Source: Jiangella aurantiaca (GTDB lineage Bacteria; Actinomycetota; Actinomycetes; Jiangellales; Jiangellaceae). Taken from it: a stretch of DNA of 64,000 nucleotides. The translations under genes and the position numbers were made by a program. Below, piece after piece: positions 54,958-64,000 of the stretch. The notes beneath the pieces were generated by a model, which saw nothing but the letters and a program-made list of their open reading frames with translations, ran no database searches and was not told the origin of the DNA. The number at the start of each line of letters is the position of its first letter. Within the stretch, counting starts at the first letter, position 1. Where the stretch lies: positions 1 to 64,000 of the forward strand of contig NZ_SMLB01000031.1 of NCBI RefSeq assembly GCF_004349105.1, in the 5' to 3' direction.

Positions 54958-57231
54958 TCAGGGGCGGACCCGCCAGGCGGCTTCCACCAGCGCCGCCAGA
55001 GCCGGCTCCACCTGGTCGTACGTGCGCGTCTTCAGTCCGCAGTCGGGGTTCACCCAGAGCCGGTCGCCGGGGATCGCGGCCAGGGCGCGCCGCAGCAGCG
55101 CCTCGACCTCGTCGGCGCCCGGCACCCGCGGCGAGTGGATGTCGTAGACGCCGGGGCCGATGCCGCGGGCGAACCCGGACGCGGCCACGTCCGGCACGAT
55201 CTCCATCCGCGACCGCGCCGCCTCGATGCTCGTGACGTCGGCGTCGAGCCCGTCGATCGCGGCCACGACGTCGCCGAACTCCGAGTAGCACAGGTGCGTG
55301 TGCACCTGCGTCGCGTCGCCCACGCCGGACGTCGCCAGGCGGAACGCCGTGACCGACCAGTCCAGATACGCCGCCTGGTCGCGCGAGCGCAACGGCAGCA
55401 GCTCGCGCAGCGCCGGCTCGTCCACCTGCACGATTCCGACGCCGGCCGCCTCCAGGTCGACGGTCTCGTCACGGATCGCCAGCGCGACCTGCCGGGCGGT
55501 GTCGCCGAGCGGCTGGTCGTCGCGGACGAACGACCACGCGAGGATCGTGACCGGCCCGGTCAGCATGCCCTTCACCGGCCGGTCGGTGAGCGACTGCGCG
55601 TAGGTGGCCCACTCGACGGTGATGGGCGCGGGCCGCGAGACGTCGCCGTAGAGGATCGGCGGGCGGACGCAGCGCGAGCCGTACGACTGCACCCAGCCGT
55701 GCTCGGTGGTGACGAACCCGGCCAGGTGCTCGGCGAAGTACTGCACCATGTCGTTGCGCTCCGGCTCGCCGTGCACGAGGACGTCCAGCCCGAGCTTCTC
55801 CTGCAGCCGGATCACCCGCTCGATCTCGGCGCGCATCCGGGCCGTGTACTCGGCGCCGTCCAGCCGGCCGGCCCGGAACTCCGCCCGGGCCCGCCGGATG
55901 TCGCCGGTCTGCGGGAACGAGCCGATGGTCGTGGTCGGCAACGGCGGCAGTCCGAGCCGAGAGCGCTGGGCGGCGGCCCGCTCGGCGTACGGGCCGCGCC
56001 TGGCGTCGCCGGGGGTGAGTCCCGCGAGCCGCGAGCGGACGCCGTCGTCGACGACGCGCGGCGCGGCGGCCCGGTCGGCGAGGGCGGCCCGGGCCTCCTC
56101 GAAGGCCGCGGACCGGTCCTCGCCGCGCAGCACGGCCGCGAGCGTCACGACCTCGGCGACCTTCTGGTCGGCGAAGGCCAGCCAGGACCGCAGCTGCGGG
56201 TCCAGCGCCGTCTCGGCGTCGAGGTCGTACGGGACGTGCAGCAGCGAGCACGAGGTCCCGACGGCGACGGCACCGGCCCGCTGTTCGACGGCGCGCAGCA
56301 TCGCCAGCGCCGCGTCGAGATCGGTGCGCCAGACGTTGCGGCCGTCGACGACACCGGCGACGACGGTCTTGGTGCCCAGCCCGTCGACACCCTCGGGCGG
56401 CAGCCCGCCCGCGACCAGGTCCAGCCCGATCGCCTCCACCGGCGACGACGCCAGCACCGGCAGGGCGTCGCCGGGGTCGCCGAAGTACGCCGACACCAGG
56501 ATCGCCGGCCGCTCCGCGAGCCCGCCGAGCCGCTCGTACACCCGCCGCAGCGCGTCCACCTCGTCGCCGGTCCGTTCGGCGACGTAGGCCGGCTCGTCCA
56601 TCTGCACCCACGCCACCCCCTCGGCGGCCAGCGTCGTCAGCAGCAGCTCGTAGACCGCGACGAGGTCGTCGAGCCGGTCCAGCGGCGCGAAGCCGCCCGG
56701 CGCACCGTCCGCGGGCTTGGACAGCAGCAGCAGGCTGGCCGGGCCGAGCAGCACCGGCCGGGTCTCGATGCCCAGCGCCAGTGCCTCGCGGTACTCCTGC
56801 ACCGGCTTGGTGGCGTCGAGGTGGAACCGGGTGGCCGGGCCGATCTCCGGGACCAGGTAGTGGTAGTTGGTGTCGAACCACTTGGTCAGCTCCAGCGGCG
56901 CGACGCCACCGGTGCCGCGGGCCATGGCGAAGTAGATGCCGAGGCCGTCGAGGCCGAGCGACGCGAACCGCGGCGGGACGGCGCCGGCCAGCACGACGGC
57001 GTCGAGGACCTGGTCGTACAGCGAGAACGTGTTCGACGGGACGGAGTCCAGGCCCAGCGCGGCGAGCCGGCGCCAGGTCCGCTCGCGTTCGGTGCGCGCA
57101 GCTGCGTCCAGCTCGTCGCGGCCGGACCTGCCGGCCCAGTACGCCTCGAGGGCGCGCTTGAGCTCCCGGTCCGGGCCGATGCGGGGGTAGCCGGGCACGG
57201 TCGCGCCGATGGGCGCGGTCATACGGGTCAT
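54958..57231 (-). CDS. metE: Cobalamin-independent methionine synthase
   Basis: The enzyme transfers the methyl group of 5-methyltetrahydropteroyl-triglutamate to homocysteine without B12. The 757-residue product has the duplicated barrel architecture: the N-terminal half ([19 protein letters not shown]) and the catalytic C-terminal half with the zinc ligands in [10 protein letters not shown] and NPDCGLKTR, plus [14 protein letters not shown] at the junction. The start at 57231 has GAGGAG about 12 bases upstream; ATG 57222 is an alternative. It is divergent from an ECF cobalt/nickel importer, a pairing that suggests B12-related control, but I could not find a standard cobalamin riboswitch in the 400-bp leader. 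Confidence 0.96.
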   Translation of the reverse strand: MTRMTAPIGATVPGYPRIGPDRELKRALEAYWAGRSGRDELDAAARTERERTWRRLAALGLDSVPSNTFSLYDQVLDAVVLAGAVPPRFASLGLDGLGIYFAMARGTGGVAPLELTKWFDTNYHYLVPEIGPATRFHLDATKPVQEYREALALGIETRPVLLGPASLLLLSKPADGAPGGFAPLDRLDDLVAVYELLLTTLAAEGVAWVQMDEPAYVAERTGDEVDALRRVYERLGGLAERPAILVSAYFGDPGDALPVLASSPVEAIGLDLVAGGLPPEGVDGLGTKTVVAGVVDGRNVWRTDLDAALAMLRAVEQRAGAVAVGTSCSLLHVPYDLDAETALDPQLRSWLAFADQKVAEVVTLAAVLRGEDRSAAFEEARAALADRAAAPRVVDDGVRSRLAGLTPGDARRGPYAERAAAQRSRLGLPPLPTTTIGSFPQTGDIRRARAEFRAGRLDGAEYTARMRAEIERVIRLQEKLGLDVLVHGEPERNDMVQYFAEHLAGFVTTEHGWVQSYGSRCVRPPILYGDVSRPAPITVEWATYAQSLTDRPVKGMLTGPVTILAWSFVRDDQPLGDTARQVALAIRDETVDLEAAGVGIVQVDEPALRELLPLRSRDQAAYLDWSVTAFRLATSGVGDATQVHTHLCYSEFGDVVAAIDGLDADVTSIEAARSRMEIVPDVAASGFARGIGPGVYDIHSPRVPGADEVEALLRRALAAIPGDRLWVNPDCGLKTRTYDQVEPALAALVEAAWRVRP

Positions 57232-57273
57232 GATCAGGTGTCTCCTCGGGAGCGCGGACAAGCGTTACCGGTC

Positions 57274-57322
57274 GCCGACCGTGAGGTCACAGTCGGTAGC
57301 GAGTCCTACAAGGGAAAGGAAG
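57274..57322. repeat. 50-bp intergenic repeat, copy D
   Basis: On the minus strand it reads CTTCCTTTCCCTTGTAGGAC, then CTCGCTACCGAC, then GTGACCTCACGGTCGGC, aligning over its whole length with copies A-C. It lies in the leader of metE, 43 bp upstream of the start codon. Here the second half can fold into CCGACTGTGA-CC-TCACGGTCGG, a hairpin that would be read as metE leader RNA. Confidence 0.6.
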
Positions 57323-57533
57323 CCAGCCCGGGGCCGGCCGCCCGGGCGATGGCAACCACGCCGGGGGCCTCTTGCGTCGGCCGGCTCGCACCCATCAGGT
57401 GCCCGCCGGCCGAACCACCAGTGCTTGCGATCCTAGGAGCGCGCCCGACGACCGCAAGGTGACGTCCCGTCATACGGACCGCTGCGTCTCAGGATTCGGG
57501 AAATGAACGGTGTTCCTGCGCTCTTGCGATACG

Positions 57534-57548
57534 TGCGACTTTGTCGCA
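57534..57548. promoter_or_regulatory. Inverted repeat upstream of the ECF importer
   Basis: TGCGAC-TTT-GTCGCA is a perfect 6-3-6 inverted repeat, preceded 10 bp upstream by the related TTGCGAT. It lies about 100 bp before the CbiM start, where a metal-sensing repressor could bind. The rest of 57323-57533 shows GC-rich stem-loops but no gene. Confidence 0.4.
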
Positions 57549-57650
57549 TCATTCAGAGGACAACGGCGTCTGGGCTTGTCGCGGCAGTTCAGATACAGAA
57601 TCACGCGCCGTCGCCGAACATTTCGCTCCCGTTCACGAGGAGGACACCCC

Positions 57651-58691
57651 ATGCACGTCCCCGACGGGTTCCTGAACGCTCCCACCTCGGTCGCGACGGG
57701 CGCCGTCGCAGCCGCCGGGGTCGCCGTGGCGCTGCGCAAGGCGCACGACGAGCTGGACGAGCGGACCGCTCCGTTGGCCGGGCTCACCGCGGCGTTCGTG
57801 TTCGCCGTGCAGATGCTGAACTTCCCGGTCGGCGTCGGCACCAGTGGCCACCTGATGGGCGGGGCGCTCGCGGCCGTGCTGGTCGGCCCGTGGACGGCGG
57901 TGCTGTGTCTCTCGGTGGTGCTGCTCGTGCAGGGGCTGTTGTTCGCCGACGGCGGGCTGACCGCGCTCGGCACGAACATCTCGCTCATCGGCATCACGAC
58001 GGTGGTCGTCGGCTGGGTGGTGACGCGGGCCGTGCTGGCGGTCCTCCCGAAGCGGCCGGCGTCGGTGGTGCCGGCATCGACCGTCGGCGCCCTGGTCTCG
58101 GTGCCGGTCGCGGCGCTGGTCTTCGTGCTGCTGTTCGCCGCCGGCGGCGAGGCGTCGCTGTCGTTCGGCACGCTGACGGCGAGCATGCTCGGCTGGCACA
58201 CGCTGATCGGCATCGGCGAGGCGGTCATCACGGGGCTGACGGTGAGCGCCGTCGTCGCCGTCCGGCCCGACCTCGTCTACGCCGCCCGCGGTACGCGCGC
58301 GCCGCTGCAGCTCAAGCGACCCGACGGGACACTGATGCCGGCACCGGCTTCGCCCGAGCCCGAGCCCGCGGCGGCGCGGGCGAGCGTGCGGCCGCTGCTG
58401 ATCGGCGGCGGACTGGTCGCACTGGCGCTGGCCGGCATCGTCAGCTTCTTCGCCAGCGCGAACCCGGACGGCCTGGAGTACGTCGCCGAGGACAACGGCT
58501 TCCTCGAGACCGCCCGCGACCACGCGTTCGGCGACTTCGCGCTGGCCGACTACGGCGAGGTCGGCGGCATCCCGGTCGGCCTGGCCGGCGTCCTGGGCGT
58601 CGCGGTCGTCCTGGCGATCGGGGCCGTCATGTTCTGGCTGGTCCGCAGCCGGTCGGCGGCGCAGGCAGAGCTGGAGGACGTGGTCCGGTGA
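57651..58691 (+). CDS. ECF cobalt/nickel importer, fused CbiM-CbiN type subunit
   Basis: The 346-residue membrane protein begins MHVPDGFL, the Met-His N-terminus that binds Co or Ni in CbiM/NikM. About six helices follow (residues 10-215), then a linker rich in Pro/Glu/Ala, and a C-terminal part with NPDGLEYVAEDNGF and one helix that corresponds to the CbiN/NikN-type PDGLE domain. This is the substrate-specific S component fused to its small partner. The MHxPDG spelling does not distinguish cobalt from nickel. Start: ATG 57651 with CGAGGAGG upstream. It is coupled by GTGA overlap to CbiQ. Confidence 0.92.
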   Translation: MHVPDGFLNAPTSVATGAVAAAGVAVALRKAHDELDERTAPLAGLTAAFVFAVQMLNFPVGVGTSGHLMGGALAAVLVGPWTAVLCLSVVLLVQGLLFADGGLTALGTNISLIGITTVVVGWVVTRAVLAVLPKRPASVVPASTVGALVSVPVAALVFVLLFAAGGEASLSFGTLTASMLGWHTLIGIGEAVITGLTVSAVVAVRPDLVYAARGTRAPLQLKRPDGTLMPAPASPEPEPAAARASVRPLLIGGGLVALALAGIVSFFASANPDGLEYVAEDNGFLETARDHAFGDFALADYGEVGGIPVGLAGVLGVAVVLAIGAVMFWLVRSRSAAQAELEDVVR

Positions 58692-59439
58692 GCGGCGGCC
58701 ACGGCCACGCGCTGTACCGGCCGGGCGACTCGGCGGTGCACCGCCTGCCCGCGCACGTGAAGGTCCTGGCGTTGCTGGCGTTCGCGCTGGTGGTGGTCGC
58801 GACGCCGCGGGAGCGGTTCTTGGCGTTCGGGGCCTACGCGGTCCTGCTCGGCGTCGTCGCCGCGATCGCCCACGTGCCGGCCCGGGTGATCGTCCGGCGC
58901 ATGGTGGTCGAGCTCCCGTTCGTCGCGTTCGCGCTGTTGCTGCCGGTCGTGTCGCAGGGGCCTCGGGTCGACGTGCTCGGGCTGTCCCTGAGCGAGCACG
59001 GGCTGCTCACCGGCTGGAACATCCTGGCCAAGGGCACGCTCGGCGTGGTCGCGTCGATCCTGCTCGCGGCCACGACGGACGTCCGGTCGCTGCTGGCCGG
59101 TCTGCGGCGGTTGAAGGTGCCCGACCGGCTGGTCGAGATCGCGTCGTTCATGATCCGCTACGCCGACGTCGTCACCGGCGACATGCGGCGGATGCGGATC
59201 GCCCGCGAGTCGCGCGGCTTCGAGGCCCGGCACCTCGGGCACGCGCGGGTGGTCGCGCAGGGCGCCGGAGCGCTGTTCGTTCGCTCCTACGAGCGGGGCG
59301 AGCGGGTGCATCTGGCAATGCTGTCGCGTGGCTACGCTGGATCGATGCCGCTGACCACCAGCGCCGCGAGTCGCGCCGACTGGCTGCGCGGCGCCGCGCT
59401 GCCGCTGGCCGCCGCCGTCGTCTTGACGGCGGTGATGCT

Positions 59440-59443
<4 letters not shown>
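58688..59443 (+). CDS. cbiQ: ECF importer transmembrane T component (CbiQ)
   Basis: The 251-residue membrane protein has about five helices and the Ala-Arg-Gly-type coupling motifs of CbiQ/EcfT: RIARESRGFEARH and LAMLSRGYAGSMP, which contact the ATPases. It starts with GTG in the CbiM stop and ends in the CbiO start (GTGA). With CbiM and CbiO it makes a complete group I ECF importer for Co2+ or Ni2+. Confidence 0.92.
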
Positions 59444-60201
<758 letters not shown>

Positions 60202-60424
60202 CCGCGCGGGAGATGACGTGGTCATTCGAGGCTCTCCGACCCGTTCCGTGGGTCGGTCCCGTCTGGTGCGCCGGGTGTTCGCCGCGTTGGCCGGGGGTTG
60301 GCGCGTTCGCCGTCCCCCTGCGGCCTAAGAACGGGCAGCTATCAGGGGGACGGGGGGAGAGCGGGCACAGCCCGCCCCCGGGGCGTACCGTTCGCCTGAT
60401 GTCCACGTGGTGAGATTCACCGGT

Positions 60425-60500
60425 GTTTCGGGGGCCATCACCAGGCGTTCTCCCGCTTCACCAGGTTTGCATGCCTGGTGAAGCGGGAGAACGCCTAGTG
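60425..60500. repeat. 27-bp-arm palindromic element P8
   Basis: After the flank GTTTCGGGGGCCAT (60425-60438) the left arm 60439-60465 and right arm 60474-60500 are complementary at 26 of 27 positions, with an 8-nt loop TTTGCATG. The outer CACCAGG occurs at both ends of the left arm. Arm length, loop length and outer sequence are the same as in P6, but the inner arm sequence is different. Confidence 0.65.
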
Positions 60501-60501
60501 T

Positions 60502-60527
60502 CGTGGGCGATCGCCGATGATCATCGC
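60502..60527. repeat. Orphan right half of a P2-type palindrome
   Basis: CGATCGCCGATGATCAT (60508-60524) is identical to 10148-10164, the right arm of the palindrome at 10110, including the preceding CGTGG. The complementary left arm is absent: in its place, two bases upstream, ends the right arm of P8. Confidence 0.5.
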
Positions 60528-60797
60528 TGTTCACAGACACCAACGCCGCACCGCACGACGCCAAGACACGTCGAGGTGTGCCCAGACTCACCCCGTCCCC
60601 CTGATAGCGCCCAGGGCCGCGGAGCTGCGGGTCAAGCGGTCATCGCCGGCGCGAAGCGCCCAACAGTCCGCTTGACGCGCGCGTTCGCGGCAGGAGAATG
60701 GGGCAGCAGGGGGTCGGCGAGCGTCACGATCCCGACGCACGTGAGCCCGGCGAACCGACCGTCAACCGGCCCACGGATCGGGTCGGGGGAGCCTCCG

Positions 60798-63700
60798 CTA
60801 CGGCTCGGTGGGCGCGTCGTAGAGGGCGTCGATGGCCTTGAGGAGGCGCTTCTCCGACACCGGCTGCGCGGTGCCGAGCTCCTGGGCGAACAGGCTGACG
60901 CGCAGTTCCTCGATCAGCCAGCGGACCGCCTCGTGCTCGGCGGTCGGGCCGTGGCCGGGCGGCAGGGCGGCCAGCGCGGCCTCGTACTCGTCGGTGACCC
61001 TCCGGACGGTGTCCATGTGCTGACGGTCGCGCTGCGGGCTGATGGGCAGCTTCTCCAGCCGCCGCTCGATCGCCCGCAGGTAGCGCAGCAGGTCGGGCAG
61101 CCGCCTTCGGCCGGTGGACGTGACGAAGCCGGGCGGCAGCAGCCGGGCGAGGTGGTCGCGCGCGTCCACGAGCGACGCCGTCAGCGCCAGGCTGGTTGTG
61201 CTCTTCAGCGCCGCCGCGACCCGATGCGACACCTCGAGCACCTTCTCGACGTCGGCGACCACCTCGAAGACGGTCTCGATGAGGTCGGACCGGACCCGCT
61301 CGCGCAGCGCCGCGAACGCCGCCTCGTCCCACGCCGGGCCGCCGGCCTGCGCGACCAGCCCGTCGACAGAGGCCGCGGCGACGTCGTCCAGCAGGTCCGC
61401 GACCGAGCCGTCAGGGTTCTGGCTGAGCACCAGCTTCGACCGGTTGGCGAGATGGCGCTGCACGAACGCCGTCGGCGACGGGACGCTGAGCAGCAGCAGT
61501 CGCCGGTTGCCGGTCCACATCGCCCGGGCCTGGTCGGCCGGCGTCGGCAGCACCTTCAGCGCGACCGTCGTCCCCTCGTCGACCAGCGCCGGATAGCCGG
61601 TGACGACGTGCCCGGAGCGGCGCTGCTCGAACGTCCGCGGCACGTCGCCGCCCGGCCACGCCGTCAGCCCGGTGCGCTCGATGCTGCTGGCCGCGGCGGC
61701 CATCGTCCTGCGCAGCTCCTGTTTGAGCCGCACCCTCAAGGCATCGAGGTCCTTGCCCTCGGCGGCGAGCTTGCCCTTCTCGTCCAGCACCCGGAACGTC
61801 ATGCGGAGGTGGTCGGGCACCTTGGTGAGGTCGAAGTCCGACGGCGCCACCGGCACCGCCCGCAGCCGGTGCAGCACCCGGGCGAGCGCGTCGGCGAACG
61901 GCTGGCCCGACGGTGACGGCGGCAGCTGCGCGAGCGCCTCGCGGGCGGTGTCGGGCGCCGGCACGAACGAGCGGCGCAACGACTTCGGCAGCGCCTTGAT
62001 CAGCGCTGTCGTCAGCTCCGCCCGCAGCCCCGGGACCTGCCAGTCGAACCCGTCGGGCTCGACCTGGTTAAGCACCTCGATCGGGATGTGCACCGTGACG
62101 CCGTCGGCGCTGGACCCCGGCTCGAACTGGTACGTCAGGCGTAGGTCGAGGTCGTCGACCGGCCAGCTGTCGGGGTAGTCGGCCTGCCTGACGGTGTCGG
62201 CGGCGTCGGTGGTCAGCAGGTCGGTGTCGAACCGGAGCAGGTCCGGTTGCGACCGCTGGGCCTTCTTCCACCAGCTGTCGAAGTGCCGGGCCGAGACGAC
62301 GTCGGCCGGCAGCCGCTGGTCGTAGAACGCGAACAGCGTCTCGTCGTCGACGAGGATGTCGCGGCGCCGGGCGCGGTGCTCCAGCTCCTCGACGTCCTCC
62401 AGCAGCTCACGGTTCTCGTGGAAGAACCGGTGGTGCGTCGACCAGTCGCCCTCGACCAGCGCGTGCCGGATGAACAGCTCGCGGCTCAGCTCCGGGTCGA
62501 CCCGAGAGTACGGGACCTTCCGCCGCGGCACGATGACGACGCCGTAGAGCATGACCTTCTCGTAGCCCATGACGGCGCCGGCCTTGCGCTCCCAGTGCGG
62601 CTCGCTGTACGTCCGCTTCACCAGGTGATCGGCCAGCGGCTCGGCCCACGCGGGGTCGATGCGGGCGTTCACCCGGGCCCACAGCCGCGACGTCTCGACC
62701 AGCTCGGCCGACATCACCCAGCGCGGCGGCTTCTTGAACAGCGCCGACCCGGGGAAGACGGCGAACTTCGCGCCGCGGGCGCCCTGGTACTCGTTGACCG
62801 ACTCGTCCTTGACGCCGATGTGCGACAGCAGGCCGGACAGCAGTGACTGGTGGATGTGCTCGGGCGTGCCGTCGCCGGCCGAGGCACTCTTCTCCGCCGA
62901 GGACGCCTTTTCCTGGTTGAGCGTGACGCCGAGCGGCTTGACCAGCTGGCGCAGCTGCGACTCGAGGTCTTGCCACTCACGGACCCGCAGGTAGTTGAGG
63001 TGCTCGGTGCGGCAGAGCTTGCGGAACTGGTTGGAGGAGAGCTCGTCCTGCTTCTCCTTCAGGTACCGCCACAGGTTGAGGAACGCCAGGAAGTCCGACG
63101 ACGCGTCGGCGAACCTGGCGTGGAACGCGTCGGCGACCTCTCGCTGTTCCGTGGGCCGCTCGCGCGGGTCCTGGATGGACAGCGCGGCGGCGATGACCAG
63201 CACCTCGCGGACGCAGCCGTTGCGGTTCGCCTCGAGAATCATCCGGGCCAGCCGCGGGTCGATCGGCAGCTGCGACAGCGACCGGCCGACATCGGTCAGG
63301 CGTTCCTTGTCGTCCCTGGCCGACGGGTCCAGCGCGCCGAGCTCGACCAGCAGGTTGACGCCGTCGGCGATGCTGCGGCGGTCGGGCGGGTCGATGAACG
63401 GGAACGCGGCGACCTCGCCCAGCCCGAGCGCCGTCATCTGCAGGATCACCGACGCGAGGTTGGTGCGCAGGATCTCCGGCTCGGTGAACGCCGGCCGCGC
63501 CTCGAAGTCCTCTTCCGAGTACAGCCGGATGCAGATGCCGTCGGACAGCCGGCCGCAGCGCCCGGCCCGCTGCCGTGCCGACGCCTGCGACACCGGCTCG
63601 ATCGGCAGCCGCTGCACCTTGGTGCGGTTGCTGTAGCGGGAGATCCGCGCGGTACCGGGGTCGACCACGTAGCGGATACCGGGCACCGTCAGCGACGTCT

Positions 63701-64000
63701 CGGCGACGTTCGTGGCGAGCACGATGCGGCGGCCGGTGTGCGGCTGGAAGACGCGGTGCTGTTCGGCGGCGGACAGCCGGGCGTAGAGCGGCAGCACTTC
63801 AAGGGTGCCCTGCGGCGCCGACGCGTACCGCCTGCGCAGGGCGTCGGCGGTGTCGCGGATCTCCCGCTCGCCGGACAGGAACACCAGCACGTCGCCGGAC
63901 GCCTCCAGCGCCAGCTCGTCGCAGGCGTCGACGATGGCCTGGATCTGGTCGCGCGGCTCGGCGCTGTCGTCCTCGTCGTCGGTCTCCGGCTCGAGTGGCC
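60798..64000 (-). CDS. hrpA: ATP-dependent RNA helicase HrpA, N-terminal part outside window
   Basis: Partial: 1067 codons from the C-terminus are present and the frame runs off the right edge. Visible are the C-terminal RecA-like domain with LVFLSGEREI, motif V VLATNVAETSLTVPG and motif VI QRAGRCGR, the HA2 and OB-fold regions (about 380-560 from the edge), and the DUF3418 C-terminal domain specific to HrpA (from LVKRTYSEPHWERKAGAVMG on). HrpA is a DEAH helicase that unwinds mRNA and rescues stalled ribosomes. The missing N-terminal part should hold Walker A and the DEAH box. A run of acidic residues (PETDDEDDSAEPRDQ) near the edge is an insertion in the helicase core. Confidence 0.95.
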   Translation of the reverse strand, partial: PLEPETDDEDDSAEPRDQIQAIVDACDELALEASGDVLVFLSGEREIRDTADALRRRYASAPQGTLEVLPLYARLSAAEQHRVFQPHTGRRIVLATNVAETSLTVPGIRYVVDPGTARISRYSNRTKVQRLPIEPVSQASARQRAGRCGRLSDGICIRLYSEEDFEARPAFTEPEILRTNLASVILQMTALGLGEVAAFPFIDPPDRRSIADGVNLLVELGALDPSARDDKERLTDVGRSLSQLPIDPRLARMILEANRNGCVREVLVIAAALSIQDPRERPTEQREVADAFHARFADASSDFLAFLNLWRYLKEKQDELSSNQFRKLCRTEHLNYLRVREWQDLESQLRQLVKPLGVTLNQEKASSAEKSASAGDGTPEHIHQSLLSGLLSHIGVKDESVNEYQGARGAKFAVFPGSALFKKPPRWVMSAELVETSRLWARVNARIDPAWAEPLADHLVKRTYSEPHWERKAGAVMGYEKVMLYGVVIVPRRKVPYSRVDPELSRELFIRHALVEGDWSTHHRFFHENRELLEDVEELEHRARRRDILVDDETLFAFYDQRLPADVVSARHFDSWWKKAQRSQPDLLRFDTDLLTTDAADTVRQADYPDSWPVDDLDLRLTYQFEPGSSADGVTVHIPIEVLNQVEPDGFDWQVPGLRAELTTALIKALPKSLRRSFVPAPDTAREALAQLPPSPSGQPFADALARVLHRLRAVPVAPSDFDLTKVPDHLRMTFRVLDEKGKLAAEGKDLDALRVRLKQELRRTMAAAASSIERTGLTAWPGGDVPRTFEQRRSGHVVTGYPALVDEGTTVALKVLPTPADQARAMWTGNRRLLLLSVPSPTAFVQRHLANRSKLVLSQNPDGSVADLLDDVAAASVDGLVAQAGGPAWDEAAFAALRERVRSDLIETVFEVVADVEKVLEVSHRVAAALKSTTSLALTASLVDARDHLARLLPPGFVTSTGRRRLPDLLRYLRAIERRLEKLPISPQRDRQHMDTVRRVTDEYEAALAALPPGHGPTAEHEAVRWLIEELRVSLFAQELGTAQPVSEKRLLKAIDALYDAPTEP

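Larger units (their letters stand above)
60339..60607. repeat. Inverted-repeat-bounded block between cbiO and hrpA
   Basis: CTATCAGGGGGACGGGG (60339-60355) and its exact complement (60591-60607) bound a 235-bp stretch that contains P8, an orphan half palindrome and other short repeats. The whole gene-free region is 60202-60797. A further 9-bp pair, GTCAAGCGG (60631-60639) and CCGCTTGAC (60668-60676), follows. No open reading frame with protein-like composition was found here, and no transposase. Confidence 0.55.

Noticed and set aside
57274-57430. Cobalamin or SAM riboswitch in the metE leader
   Set aside because: The region has GCCAGC-like and GGCAACC-like fragments on the plus strand, but the order and spacing of conserved core elements of either class are not met; a covariance search is needed before any claim.

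Overview
The window is very GC-rich and almost fully coding. It has GTG/TTG starts, many 4-bp ATGA/GTGA stop-start overlaps, a SARP/AfsR-type regulator, a mycobacterial-type CysO/Mec+/CysM cysteine pathway and a sugar ABC importer without its own ATPase. Together these point to a free-living, saprophytic filamentous actinomycete (Jiangella or a relative is my guess; no search was possible). I see no tRNA, rRNA, CRISPR array, prophage or insertion sequence.

Layout. 1-4.3 kb: two surface or disordered proteins, an FAD monooxygenase, and a TetR regulator coupled to a small membrane protein. 4.2-13.6 kb: tyrosine catabolism (Lrp regulator, hppD, fumarylacetoacetase, a coupled protein of unknown function, hmgA), interrupted by a secreted M1 peptidase, an ArsR/CDF metal-efflux pair and Hsp20. 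13.6-18.8 kb: a 1100-residue secreted fusion (ThuA-like, sugar dehydrogenase, isomerase-like barrel) under a LacI-type promoter, then two lipoproteins. 18.9-26.4 kb: SARP regulator, a two-gene ABC exporter divergent from a histidine kinase/response regulator pair, and a HAD phosphatase. 26.5-30.3 kb: a P-loop kinase-like protein, an NAD(P)-binding protein with a divergent HxlR regulator, and pncA-pncB for NAD salvage.

30.4-38.4 kb is a conserved actinobacterial housekeeping block: clpS, DUF2017, mec, cysO, cysM, a DHFR-like gene, murI, a metallo-beta-lactamase phosphodiesterase, a PIG-L deacetylase, a class E sortase on the other strand, rph and a RdgB/HAM1 nucleotidase. 38.7-43.1 kb: a molybdopterin oxidoreductase and a GH84 beta-N-acetylglucosaminidase. 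43.1-52.3 kb is an arabinose-polymer utilisation locus (GH51, ABC importer, two GH43 enzymes) with a divergent LacI repressor and two identical operator boxes. 52.4-54.9 kb: an AbiEi-like/DUF559 protein, DoxX and an aldo-keto reductase. 55-60.2 kb: metE and a divergent cobalt/nickel ECF importer (cbiMN-cbiQ-cbiO). The window ends in hrpA.

The least explained structure lies between genes. One family of repeats has 27-bp arms and an 8-nt loop (26.4, 38.4 and 60.4 kb), and one member has two unrelated arms as if arms had been exchanged. A separate 50-bp repeat family has four copies (6.0, 12.2, 40.3 and 57.3 kb). Other unusual items are the triple-domain secreted fusion, a CysO sulfur carrier whose Gly-Gly is masked by four extra residues, and an unknown protein coupled to fumarylacetoacetase at the position of the missing isomerase step.
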